In this document: positions 45,715 to 53,177 of the stretch, in pieces
Layout: every line of letters begins with the position of its first letter
Numbering within the stretch: the first letter of the stretch is position 1
Assembly: GCF_001552715.1 (NCBI RefSeq)
Contig: NZ_BCRS01000017.1
Coordinates: 1-57,908 of the forward strand
Source of the DNA: Mycolicibacterium vaccae NBRC 14118 = CIP 105934
GTDB lineage: Bacteria > Actinomycetota > Actinomycetes > Mycobacteriales > Mycobacteriaceae
Length of the DNA: 57,908 nt
Direction of reading: 5' to 3'
Translations under genes and position numbers: made by a program
The notes under the pieces: model-generated
Seen by the model: the letters and a program-made list of their open reading frames with translations, nothing else
Databases searched by the model: none
What the model was told of the DNA's origin: nothing

Positions 45715-46215
45715 ATGGCCGCTCCCGCTCCTGACCTGCATCCCCAGGTGGCTGTGCTGGCGCCACTGCTGGGCAGCTGGTCTGGTGAGGGCGTCGGCGA
45801 ATATCCGACGATCGAAACGTTCGGCTACCGCGAGCAGATCAGCTTCGGTCACGTCGGTAAGCCGTTCCTGGCCTACCGTCAGCGCACCCGGGCCGCCGAC
45901 GACGGTCGGCCGCTGCACGCCGAGACCGGTTACCTGCGCGCGCCCGCGCCGGACCGTGCCGAATGGATCCTTGCGCACCCGACCGGCATCACCGAGATCC
46001 AGGAGGGGACGCTGACGGTCGACGGCGACGTGCTGCGGATGGAGCTGCTCTCGACCGTCATCGGCCGCAGCGGATCGGCGAAAGAGGTGACGGCCGTCGG
46101 TCGGACGATCCAGGTCGACGGGGACATCCTCAGCTACACCCTGCGAATGGCGGCCGTCGGTCAGCCACTGCAGCACCATCTGTCAGCCGTGCTGCGCCGG
46201 GTCATGCCCTCCTGA
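45715..46215 (+). CDS. nitrobindin family heme protein (peroxynitrite isomerase type)
   Basis: A 166-residue beta-barrel protein. It aligns by eye with Rv2717c: [19 protein letters not shown] at the start, [40 protein letters not shown] and [11 protein letters not shown] at the end, where a histidine serves as the heme ligand. Ferric nitrobindins isomerise peroxynitrite to nitrate. No signal peptide. It is divergent from the secreted lipase gene, with about 140 bases of shared promoter region. Confidence 0.92.
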   Translation: MAAPAPDLHPQVAVLAPLLGSWSGEGVGEYPTIETFGYREQISFGHVGKPFLAYRQRTRAADDGRPLHAETGYLRAPAPDRAEWILAHPTGITEIQEGTLTVDGDVLRMELLSTVIGRSGSAKEVTAVGRTIQVDGDILSYTLRMAAVGQPLQHHLSAVLRRVMPS

Positions 46216-46329
46216 TCAACGTGTTCTCTGAGGTTGGGATCGCGGGCGTCCGGGAATCCCCTTGGGCAGGCGGGCGCAGGATCGGTGACGTCGCGTGACG
46301 GGACTGCGGCTGTGAGAAGGGGGTTTCTG

Positions 46330-46602
46330 ATGAAACGGCTCGCATGGACAGCCTCGGTCGGCGCGGCGATGATCTCGGGGGCGATGGCGTTCGCGGGCAG
46401 TGCGTTCGCGCAGCCCGTCGACGACGACACTCTGCCGGAGAACGCCGAGCAGGCCGTCAACCAGTTGCAGAGCCAGGGTTACCAGGTTGAGGTGATCGGC
46501 GGCAACGGTTCGGCGTTGGTGTTCTGCGAAGTCGAAGAGGCGACCGAGAAGCGCGATCAGCCCAAGGCCGTGACCGTCTTCATCGACTGCGTTCCGGACT
46601 GA
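46330..46602 (+). CDS. small exported protein of unknown function
   Basis: A 90-residue protein with a clear signal peptide (MKRLAWTASVGAAMISGAMAFAGSAFAQP, cleavage near residue 28). The mature part is about 62 residues, acidic, with two cysteines (FCEVEE and IDCVPD) that may form one disulfide. The segment AVNQLQSQGYQVEVIGGNG resembles many small mycobacterial exported proteins. A GAAGGGGG ribosome-binding segment precedes the ATG. Function unknown. Confidence 0.8.
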   Translation: MKRLAWTASVGAAMISGAMAFAGSAFAQPVDDDTLPENAEQAVNQLQSQGYQVEVIGGNGSALVFCEVEEATEKRDQPKAVTVFIDCVPD

Positions 46603-46725
46603 CCCGATAACACCTCGCACTGACATATCTGCCCGGCAGGCGCAGGTTGTCCACAGTGGAGGATCCATCCACAGATCCGGTCGTGGCAAGGCCTGAAGTG
46701 CCTGCCGGCGACTAAATTCGAAAGT

Positions 46726-48015
46726 GTGTTCGACAGAATTCTCGCCTCCCTCGCCGCGGTGCGGACCCCCGGGGATGGCCTCCGGGCGTGCGCCCGGCTG
46801 GAGAACGCCGCGTGTGCGGCGCGCCTTTCGTACATGGCCGACATGTTGGCGGCCGCCTACGCGGCCTCCGGGTCGGCGGAGCGCGAGCAGTGGCGGGTGG
46901 ACAACTGGGGCGCGGTGTGCGCGCGGATCGGCGCGGCGCACGCGGTCACCAGCGGCGTCGTCAGCGGACTCCTGATGGATGCGGTCACCCTGCGCGAGCG
47001 CCTGCCCCGCGTAGGTGAGGTGTTCGCCGACGGGCTGATCAATTACCGCGCGGTCCACCTGATCTGCACGCGCACGATGTTGGTCAAGGAGGCCGGCGCG
47101 TTGCGCCGGCTGGATGCCGAGGCCGCCGAGATGTTGCGGGGATGGGGAGCCAAGACCCTTGCCGAGGTTCGGCGCGATATCGACGCCCTGGTCCTGCGGC
47201 ATGACCCCCACGCCGTGCGGCGCAACGAATCGAGCAGCCGAGGGAACCACGTGGATGTGGACGCTGATCCCGGTGACGGCGTCGCCTATGTGACGGCCAG
47301 GGTGTCGACGACCGATGGCGAGGCCTTCGACAGGCGCGCCGACGCGTTGGCCCGCACGGTGTGCGACCGGGATCCGCGCGATCTGGATCAGCGCCGGGCG
47401 GCAGCGATGGGCGCGATGGGTTTCGGCTGGGACCGGCTCCCGTGCCTGTGCGAGACCGACGGGTGCGAAGCTGCCGGCAGGCCCGCCGCCGGCGGTGTGG
47501 TGGTCCACGTGATCGTCGGCCCGGAAAATGTGGAGGACGAATCCGACTGCACGTCAACGGAACCAGCGCATGATCCGCAGCCGGCGGAAGAGCGCCGTCG
47601 CGGCGATCTGACGTCTCAGCGCCGTGCCCTGGTGGGCGCGCGAAGTCCGTTGCTGCCCAAGCCGTGGTACCGCTACACCCTGCGCGGGTTGATCGCGGCC
47701 CTCGCGCCTGGAGAAGGCCAGTTCTGCCCGGCTCGGCCGGGAGTCATTCTCGGTGGTGGTGTCCTTCCCGCGCCGGTCGCGGCGCAGGCTGCGGTGCACG
47801 CCGTGGTGCGGCGACTCGTCCATCCCGGCAGTGCGGCGCCCGAGCCGCGGTACCGACCGTCGAGGGCGCTGGCCGACTTTGTGCGGTGTCGCGATCAGAC
47901 GTGCCGATTCCCCGGCTGCGCCAAACCCGCCACTCACGCCGACATCGACCACACCATCCCGTATCCGTACGGGCCGACGTGTGCGTCCAACCTGGTCTGC
48001 CTGTGCCGAGAACAT
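46726..48015 (+). pseudogene. 5' part of a REP13E12-type DUF222/HNH endonuclease gene, split by an integrated element
   Basis: The first 430 codons of a 13E12-family protein. Residues 1-270 are the DUF222 domain, and the HNH half includes CRFPGCAKPATHADIDHTIPY and LVCLCREH, where it breaks. The last codon before the break is CAT at 48013-48015. The missing 99 codons lie at 53703-54002 in the matching frame, beyond the integrated element. The chimeric frame runs on over the integrase gene to 48303 but that extension is not related to the family. Start is GTG 46726. Such genes serve as attachment sites for phiRv1 in M. tuberculosis. Confidence 0.9.
48012..48015. other. attL core
   Basis: Four-base crossover core ACAT at the left junction. 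Left of it is host 13E12 sequence; right of it begins element DNA leading to the integrase gene 28 bases on. The attP-derived arm motif ACGTTCT lies 17 bases to the right (48033-48039). Confidence 0.88.
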
Positions 48016-48031
48016 TGTCGGTTGCGTGAAC

Positions 48032-48037
48032 TACGTT
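48032..48037 (+). promoter_or_regulatory. integrase -10 element; complete promoter exists only in attP form
   Basis: TACGTT sits exactly 6 bases before the integrase ATG. In the excised circle the right end of the element contributes TTG and the core contributes ACA, making TTGACA with a 17-base spacer to this hexamer. In the integrated state the -35 position (48009-48014) reads AGAACA. The hexamer also overlaps the right arm motif ACGTTCT, so integrase bound there should block its own promoter. Confidence 0.7.
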
Positions 48038-48043
48038 CTTGGC

Positions 48044-49579
48044 ATGACAGCAAACACCAAGACACCTATCCGCGCCGGCTGCTACCTGCGTATCTCATCG
48101 GACCCGAACGACAAGCGCAAAGGCATCGACCGTCAGCGCGAGGACGTGTCCGCCCTATGCGAGGCCAAGGGATGGGACCCTGCGGAGTTCTACATCGACA
48201 ACGACCGCTCCGCGTCCAACGGCAAGGAACGTCCCAAGTGGGACAAGCTGCTCTCCGACATCAAGGCAGGCAAGAGGGACGCCATCGCCGCATGGAGTCT
48301 TGACCGCGGGTGGCGCATGATGTCGGAACTCGAGACCTTGCGGGAGTTCTTCGCCGGAATCGACCGCCCCATTCTGCTCAGCACCAATCGTCAGGGCGAC
48401 ATCGACCTCGACTCACCCTCCGGAGTGCTGATGGCCCAGATGAACACCTCCTTCGCCGAGCACGAGATCGCGGTGATGAAAGTCAGGATGCGCCGTGCCG
48501 CCCGCCAGAAGGCCGAGCGCGGCATCCCGCAATGGCGTCACGCGTTCGGCTACACCTCCGGTGAGCACACCGCCGAGTGCGCCGCGAACTGCAGAAACCC
48601 TCATCACCGGCTGGACCCGGTCACCGCGCCACTGGTCGACCAGGTGTATCGGGATGTCCTCGCCGGAGGTTCGATCACTGACGCCGCCCAGTGGCTCAAC
48701 AACCAGAGCGCGTTCGGCCTAACGGGCAAACCGTGGTCGGCGTCAACCCTGTCGCTGTTCCTGCGCTCACCCCGCAACGCCGGCCTCCGCGCCCACAACG
48801 ATGTCATCGTCACTGACACCAACGACCAGCCCGTGAAGGGTACGTGGCCCGCGCTGGTCAGCGAATCTACCTGGTACGCCACGCAATCGAAGATCAGTGC
48901 GGGTACTCGCACTGTGATGACGAAGACTGGCCCGAGACTGGTTCGCCAACCTGGGACGAAGTCTGTTCGGCGGCACATTCTGACCGGCGTGATGCAGTGC
49001 GGGAAGTGCGGTGATGGTCGTCTCAACGGCAAGTGGGCTGCACCCCGGCACGGATCGAACGACGCTGGTCACGAGATCGTCTATAGCTGTAAAGATTGCC
49101 GTGGCTGCGCTATCCGAGCCAACGACGTTGAGCCGCTGCTCCACGAGATCGTCAGCGACAGGCTGGGACGTGCGGATGCCGGCGACCTGCTGGTCAACAA
49201 GGCCCACGACAGCACCGAGGCCGAGCGCATCCGTACCGAGCGCGCCGTCCTATTGACCCAGATCGAGACCGCCAACCGTGAGTACGACGACGGCATCATC
49301 GACGGTGCACGGCTGAAAGGCCGCACTGAACGCGCCAAGGAGAAGCTGGCCGAGCTGGACAGGTGCGTGCAGGATCAAGAACGGCTGCGCGTCCTCGACG
49401 GATTGCCTCTGGGCAACCCTGCGGCAATCCTCAACGCGGTAAAGGATCTCACCGCCGACCGCTTCCGCGCTGTGCTGGATCTGCTGCTGGAGATCACCGT
49501 GCTACCGGTGGGCAGGGGCTCACACAACAGAACCTTCAACCCCGACCGGGTCCACGACGGTCTCGTGTGGAAGGTGTAG
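48044..49579 (+). CDS. large serine recombinase (phiRv1-type integrase)
   Basis: A 511-residue large serine integrase. The catalytic domain starts RAGCYLRISSD, with Ser18 the likely nucleophile, then GIDRQRED and the AWSLDRGWR helix. The recombinase domain contains MRRAARQKAERGIPQW and AFGY, strikingly like phiRv1 integrase. The zinc ribbon is seen as CGKCGDGR and YSCKDC, followed by a coiled-coil region (AVLLTQIETANREYDDGIIDG). ATG 48044 was chosen over the in-frame GTG 48026 because a TANNNT -10 lies exactly six bases upstream, the leaderless arrangement shared by all genes of the element. It catalyses attP x attB integration into 13E12. Confidence 0.94.
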   Translation: MTANTKTPIRAGCYLRISSDPNDKRKGIDRQREDVSALCEAKGWDPAEFYIDNDRSASNGKERPKWDKLLSDIKAGKRDAIAAWSLDRGWRMMSELETLREFFAGIDRPILLSTNRQGDIDLDSPSGVLMAQMNTSFAEHEIAVMKVRMRRAARQKAERGIPQWRHAFGYTSGEHTAECAANCRNPHHRLDPVTAPLVDQVYRDVLAGGSITDAAQWLNNQSAFGLTGKPWSASTLSLFLRSPRNAGLRAHNDVIVTDTNDQPVKGTWPALVSESTWYATQSKISAGTRTVMTKTGPRLVRQPGTKSVRRHILTGVMQCGKCGDGRLNGKWAAPRHGSNDAGHEIVYSCKDCRGCAIRANDVEPLLHEIVSDRLGRADAGDLLVNKAHDSTEAERIRTERAVLLTQIETANREYDDGIIDGARLKGRTERAKEKLAELDRCVQDQERLRVLDGLPLGNPAAILNAVKDLTADRFRAVLDLLLEITVLPVGRGSHNRTFNPDRVHDGLVWKV

Positions 49580-49870
49580 TTCATCTACGCCGCGCACGCT
49601 CTGACCCTCGGGTACGCCAAGAAGTTCCGCCCCCATCGAGATCCACGGTGCGGAATCCTCCGGCACAGAGGCGGTCGGCCACCACACCAGGGTCAGGTCG
49701 TCAAGAACAAAGGATGTCAGCAGGGACGGCTCGCTCATCGACATGGGCGTCGGGGCGGGGCGTAATCCGCAAGTCCGGGTCCTAGTTCCACCTACGGATG
49801 CAAAGAGAACGCGCGAACGTCCTGCGTGAGAACCCCGATGTGGCCAACGAGATCGAGAAGATCAAGGTGG
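49580..49870 (+). pseudogene. decayed recA remnant
   Basis: Starting at the base after the integrase stop, segments of RecA occur in the native order but in different frames with internal deletions. They are FIYAAHALTLGYAKK (RecA FIDAEHALDPDYAKK), GTEAVGHHTRV with QVVKNK in a shifted frame (GTDAVGNRTRVKVVKNK), SRDGSLIDMGV, IRKSGS followed by an in-frame TAG where RecA has Trp, then KENAR in one frame and RENPDVANEIEK in another. The gene is a clear but heavily rearranged remnant. The last piece continues as a 67-codon open frame to 50001. Confidence 0.72.
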
Positions 49871-50001
49871 ACGCAGACGCGGTGCTGAATATCCACTTCG
49901 TCAACCTGATGGCGGACCTGTACAACTCCTCCGCTGTGGGGATGTGCCACACGGATGTCGACCAGAACCCGGTCTTCTCCCCGTCGACCAACAAGCCGTA
50001 A
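49798..50001 (+). CDS. short open frame carrying a RecA-C-terminus-like segment
   Basis: A 67-codon frame beginning at ATG 49798. Its first third (ERANVLRENPDVANEIEK) is the end of the recA remnant. The rest (VDADAVLNIHFVNLMADLYNSS) has good codon bias but no recognised match. It lacks an evident ribosome-binding site or -10. It may be untranslated debris; I list it because its third codon positions are strongly GC-biased. Confidence 0.3.
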   Translation: MQRERANVLRENPDVANEIEKIKVDADAVLNIHFVNLMADLYNSSAVGMCHTDVDQNPVFSPSTNKP

Positions 50002-50152
50002 ACCGTCTTACGGCCCCGAAACCGGCCGACCTGTCGCCGCCAATTTTTGCCAAGGGGTGTGAAGTAACACAGTGTGGCCTGTTATGGCCTGTTTAACGTA
50101 GCGGGCGGATTGGGTCGATAGCCTTCGGGTTGGGCGTGATTATCCTGCATGT
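50002..50152. other. upstream region of the SIR2-like gene
   Basis: Intergenic sequence with a direct repeat TGGCCTGTT-A-TGGCCTGTT near 50075-50093. It ends in the -10 hexamer of the SIR2-like gene. No gene seen. Confidence 0.5.
50141..50146 (+). promoter_or_regulatory. -10 element of leaderless SIR2-like gene
   Basis: TATCCT lies exactly 6 bases before the ATG at 50153, with no ribosome-binding site between. This is the TANNNT-N6-ATG arrangement of mycobacterial leaderless mRNAs. No good -35 is visible 17 bases upstream, which is common in mycobacteria. Confidence 0.6.
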
Positions 50153-52153
50153 ATGGCGACCCTGACCGAGAACGACGAGACGCTGATGTCTCTGGCATTC
50201 TCCTTAAAAAATAATCCAGGCGCATACGCAGTGTTGGTAGGCGCAGGAATCTCGAAACCCGCCGTACCGACCGCTTGGGAAGTGTTGACACGTCTGATTG
50301 TAGATGTTGCGGCGCTCCACGGTGAACAGATAGCGGTTGATGCCGCTGAGGAATGGTGGACTACGAACATGCGGGCGGAGCCGCGCTACGAGACCGTGTT
50401 GGAGAAGATCGCTCCATCGCAAATTGAACGACAACGATTACTAAAGCAGTTCTTCGAACGCGATGCTGCTCCGGCACCTGACGAGGATTTTGCGATTGCG
50501 CCGCCGACTATCGCGCACCAAGCGATCGCTCGCCTCGTAAAACTCGGTGCCGTGAAAGTCATCGTGACGATGAATTTCGACCATCTATTAGAGGCAGCGA
50601 TTCGGGCTGAGGGTATCGAACCCACGGTTGCGGTGACGGAGGCCGACATACGGGGGCTTGCCCCCCTGCACACTCTCGATTGTTGCATAATTCATTTGCA
50701 CGGTGATTACTTGTACCCGGAATCAATGCTCAATACGCAGGCTGAGCTGCACGCTTACCGTCCTGTGGTCAAGAATATGCTGAGGCAAATTCTTGTAAAC
50801 TATGGCCTCATCGTTAGCGGTTGGTCTGCCCGATATGATCCAGCCCTACGAGAGGCAATAAAAGTCCATTACCCACTGCGATTCTCAATGCTCTGGATGG
50901 AACCGATCGAGCCGCTATCGGCCGAAGCTAGCCAGTTAGTGCAACTAAAGAATGCCCTTCTGCTCCGTTTAACAGCCCAGCAAGGCTTTGGCCGTATTGC
51001 AGACGCCGTGGAGTCAATGCAGGTGAGCCGCGCTCGCCATCCGTTGACGGCTCGCAGCGCGGCAGAAACAGCGAAGAGGGAGTTGTCTGGTCGGTGGACC
51101 GCGATCCGCCTGCACGACACTCTTCAAGCGGAACTCGCGGATCTTCATGCTAACTCGAATTTTCATCTCCCAGATTACAACGACAGAAAAGTCTACGAAG
51201 GATACGCGGACCTAGTTAGCAGTACCGAGGAAGCTACGAAGGTAACAGCGTCTCTTGTCGCGGTATTAGCTTATTGGGGTCGTTCCGAGAACGATGACTG
51301 GTGGTTACCTCATCTAGAGCGATTTGCGGTCCCGGTGCGCAGCGGCGGACTGACAGCCTTGCTGGAATTGCGTATGGTCGCGGGTTCAATTCTGTTCTAT
51401 AGTGCTGGCGTATCAGCAGTGTTAAAAAGGCGATACGGCTTGCTCGCCCGCATACTCCGAACCAACAGAGACAACCCCCTCAGGTATGGACGTCGCCAAC
51501 TGCTCTCCGAGGTACTCGATCCAGGAGGGATTTACGAGGGATTTGAGGATTCCCACCATCGGCATTACCTCTTGACGAGCCACCTTCTGGCGGAGGCGCT
51601 TTCTATAAGCGGAGAGACACTGAGCGACGCATGGCAAGAGTTCGAGATATTACGACTAGCCACCCTGGCGCAGCCAATGTTGCTCTTCCAAAGGAATGCT
51701 TATAACTACAACGAATTGGAGCGAGAAATAAATGTCTCGTTAGAAAAGTACCCCGATCTGGGGTCCACCTCAGTAGATCCGCAGCTGATAATCAAAAAGC
51801 GCGAACAGGTCAACCAACGACGTTTGGAGTGCCTTAACAGTCTTGCTCAGACGGTTCCGCTGACCCGGCAGCACTTACTTGCGCGAGACAGCCACGGCAT
51901 GGATACGTGGGTATGTCCTGTCGCCCAACGTTTGAAAGACGACCTGTGGTTGGAGAGGGATCAGCATCCAACAATCATCGCCGGAATCGGGGGTGACGTG
52001 GAGAACGTTCCCGAGCGATGGCTCGGCCTGAGTACAGCAATTCAAGCTGTGAGCCACGCGGTGGGGAGACGGGGTGACTCCGAATCTTGGAGATGGGCGC
52101 CCACCCTGCCAGACAGAATTTGGCTCGACACCGGCAAGCCTGCGGCGGAGTAG
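50153..52153 (+). CDS. SIR2-domain protein, candidate anti-phage NADase
   Basis: A 666-residue protein. Residues 20-270 form a SIR2-like (SIR2_2) domain. The NAD-binding loop is VLVGAGISKPA (GAGIS at 30-34), the T-x-N-x-D motif is TMNFD at 139-143, and the catalytic histidine is probably His183 in IIHLHGDY. In defence-associated sirtuins this domain depletes NAD+ after phage sensing. The C-terminal 390 residues are helical with no recognised motif and may be the sensor or oligomerisation part. The gene is visibly more AT-rich than its surroundings and uses rare AT-ending codons, so it was acquired from elsewhere. It is the main cargo of the integrated element. Confidence 0.88.
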   Translation: MATLTENDETLMSLAFSLKNNPGAYAVLVGAGISKPAVPTAWEVLTRLIVDVAALHGEQIAVDAAEEWWTTNMRAEPRYETVLEKIAPSQIERQRLLKQFFERDAAPAPDEDFAIAPPTIAHQAIARLVKLGAVKVIVTMNFDHLLEAAIRAEGIEPTVAVTEADIRGLAPLHTLDCCIIHLHGDYLYPESMLNTQAELHAYRPVVKNMLRQILVNYGLIVSGWSARYDPALREAIKVHYPLRFSMLWMEPIEPLSAEASQLVQLKNALLLRLTAQQGFGRIADAVESMQVSRARHPLTARSAAETAKRELSGRWTAIRLHDTLQAELADLHANSNFHLPDYNDRKVYEGYADLVSSTEEATKVTASLVAVLAYWGRSENDDWWLPHLERFAVPVRSGGLTALLELRMVAGSILFYSAGVSAVLKRRYGLLARILRTNRDNPLRYGRRQLLSEVLDPGGIYEGFEDSHHRHYLLTSHLLAEALSISGETLSDAWQEFEILRLATLAQPMLLFQRNAYNYNELEREINVSLEKYPDLGSTSVDPQLIIKKREQVNQRRLECLNSLAQTVPLTRQHLLARDSHGMDTWVCPVAQRLKDDLWLERDQHPTIIAGIGGDVENVPERWLGLSTAIQAVSHAVGRRGDSESWRWAPTLPDRIWLDTGKPAAE

Positions 52154-52216
52154 CTCTGGTATATGGCTACGGAAATCCGTTACTGACTTTCCTCGAATGG
52201 TCCAGCGGCCTTCCGC

Positions 52217-52222
52217 TACACT
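52217..52222 (+). promoter_or_regulatory. possible -10 for an intergenic transcript
   Basis: TACACT fits TANNNT and lies just upstream of two strong predicted RNA folds (52250-52290 and 52334-52395). There is no convincing -35 17 bases upstream. Listed only as a candidate start for a small RNA. Confidence 0.25.
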
Positions 52223-52249
52223 AGGAACGCATCAGAAAGAGAATGAGGG

Positions 52250-52290
52250 GGCCGGTGGCGCCCGCCCTGTCAGACGTAACGCCACCGGCC
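52250..52290 (+). ncRNA. strong hairpin in the gap between convergent genes
   Basis: An 11-bp perfect GC-rich stem: GGCCGGTGGCG at 52250-52260 pairs with CGCCACCGGCC at 52280-52290, with a 19-base loop. It lies 97 bases past the SIR2-like stop. No U-run follows, so it is not a classic terminator, but it could end transcription or form part of a small RNA with the next structure. Confidence 0.5.
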
Positions 52291-52333
52291 GGTCGCCGAG
52301 AGGGCAGCTCGAGTTCAGTCCTCCCGACTTCCA

Positions 52334-52395
52334 CTAGGGGACACAGGTTTTGGAAGCCTGTGGTCGCTGGTTTTGGAAGCCAGGTGATCCCCTAG
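52334..52395 (+). ncRNA. three-way-junction element with two identical-loop hairpins
   Basis: An outer stem pairs CTAGGGGA (52334-52341) with TCCCCTAG (52388-52395). Inside are two hairpins, CACAGGTTT-TGG-AAGCCTGTG (52342-52362) and CTGGTTT-TGG-AAGCCAG (52367-52383). Both share the string GGTTTTGGAAGCC but have different compensating stem bases, which argues for selection on structure. Each contains one G-U pair only if read as plus-strand RNA. Position is between the 3' ends of the SIR2-like and winged-helix genes. It could be a small RNA, a bidirectional terminator or a DNA cloverleaf. Confidence 0.6.
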
Positions 52396-52448
52396 GGCGA
52401 TGCTTTTCCTCTATTGATGGGAAGGTCCAAGTATCTTCCCAATTGGCC

Positions 52449-52886
52449 TTAGCTCTCAAGAGCTTCGGGTACTGACGAACGATCTTTGAAAACAAACGTT
52501 CCACGGCGCGTTCCTTTTTGGAGTCTCCGCGTTCGCACAAGGTAGTAGAGGGCGTTGCGCGCTGTGCCTTGCGATATGTCTTTCCAGCCCTGGCTGCGGA
52601 GTCTTTCCTGGACATCGCCTACATCGAGCGCAGTGTTGGGGCTTTCCTTTAGGACGTTAAACACCAGGCTGGTGTACGAGCCAGACGTTTCGGTTTCATC
52701 ATCTCGATTTTTACTTAGGGACTCCACGTCGGAGATTTCCAAAGGGGAAGACACGTACTGCTCTACGAACTGTGGGATGCTGTCACGCATCTCGCGCAGA
52801 CGCTTGAGGCGTTCTTCCGTGGCGGCAATGTCCGCATCGAGGCGCGCGAGCGCATCGCTGAGTGGGTTCCCCTGTAAGTCGGACAT
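52449..52886 (-). CDS. winged-helix protein with N-terminal coiled coil
   Basis: A 145-residue protein. Residues 10-45 form a coiled coil (ALARLDADIAATEERLKRLREMRDS). Residues 70-140 read as a winged helix: LVFNVLKESPNTALDVGDVQERL, then a recognition helix GTARNALYYLVRTRRLQK and a basic wing GTRRGTFVF. It probably binds DNA as the element's regulator or as an excision factor. The gene is convergent with the SIR2-like gene. It starts six bases after its own -10 and next to a dyad that could be its operator. Confidence 0.75.
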   Translation of the reverse strand: MSDLQGNPLSDALARLDADIAATEERLKRLREMRDSIPQFVEQYVSSPLEISDVESLSKNRDDETETSGSYTSLVFNVLKESPNTALDVGDVQERLRSQGWKDISQGTARNALYYLVRTRRLQKGTRRGTFVFKDRSSVPEALES

Positions 52887-52892
52887 GCGTAG

Positions 52893-52898
52893 AGAGTA
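52893..52898 (-). promoter_or_regulatory. -10 element of leaderless winged-helix gene
   Basis: Read leftwards, TACTCT lies exactly 6 bases before the ATG at 52886. No ribosome-binding site is present, so the transcript is probably leaderless. Confidence 0.6.
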
Positions 52899-52905
52899 TC
52901 AGATT

Positions 52906-52924
52906 TCCCCGCATTTGTTGGGGA
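52906..52924. promoter_or_regulatory. dyad upstream of winged-helix gene (candidate operator)
   Basis: TCCCC, 9 bases, GGGGA forms a perfect inverted repeat 20-38 bases upstream of the start codon, between the -10 and -35 positions. A dimeric winged-helix protein binding here would repress its own gene. This is inference from position. Confidence 0.4.
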
Positions 52925-53165
52925 CATCGAAGGGATTCCCCCATATCAGACTCTTCATGTCTGCTCTTCGGTCAGTAGGAACCGTGTGGCGGGTGTCAGA
53001 GAGTTACCCCCCCAGGTGGGGGATGATCGGAAGGCTTGAGGCGAACGCAATGCTCCACGCAGTGACGCATCCCCAAATGGCCAAGATCCTGGGCGATTTC
53101 TCACGCGCGGCGATAGCTGCCCACTGAGGGCCGGCCGAGATCGCGAGTGCCCTCGGTCGCCGCCG

Positions 53166-53171
53166 TAGAGT
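53166..53171 (+). promoter_or_regulatory. -10 element of leaderless gene at 53178
   Basis: TAGAGT lies exactly 6 bases before the ATG at 53178, the same TANNNT-N6-ATG pattern as the other three genes of the element. Confidence 0.5.
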
Positions 53172-53177
53172 TCACGC

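Noticed and set aside
47753..48043. In-frame extension upstream of the serine integrase
   Set aside because: It crosses the attL junction into host 13E12 sequence in a different frame and would not exist in the circular element.
49632..49667. P-loop-like string IEIHGAESSGT in the recA remnant
   Set aside because: It resembles RecA IEIYGPESSGKT, but would be out of order after the FIDAEHAL-like part. The following bases fit the later GTDAVG region better, so I treat it as chance.
49520..49744. Leftward 74-residue open frame over the integrase end
   Set aside because: It overlaps the integrase and lies antisense to the recA remnant, whose order of segments explains the sequence better.
49782..49994. 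Leftward 70-residue open frame
   Set aside because: Codon bias favours the plus strand, which holds RecA-like residues; this frame is its mirror.
52334..52615. Leftward 93-residue open frame
   Set aside because: It overlaps the winged-helix gene in another frame and runs through the folded intergenic element; no motif or start signal.
52555..53127. Rightward 190-residue open frame
   Set aside because: It is antisense to the winged-helix gene and its promoter and shows no domain.
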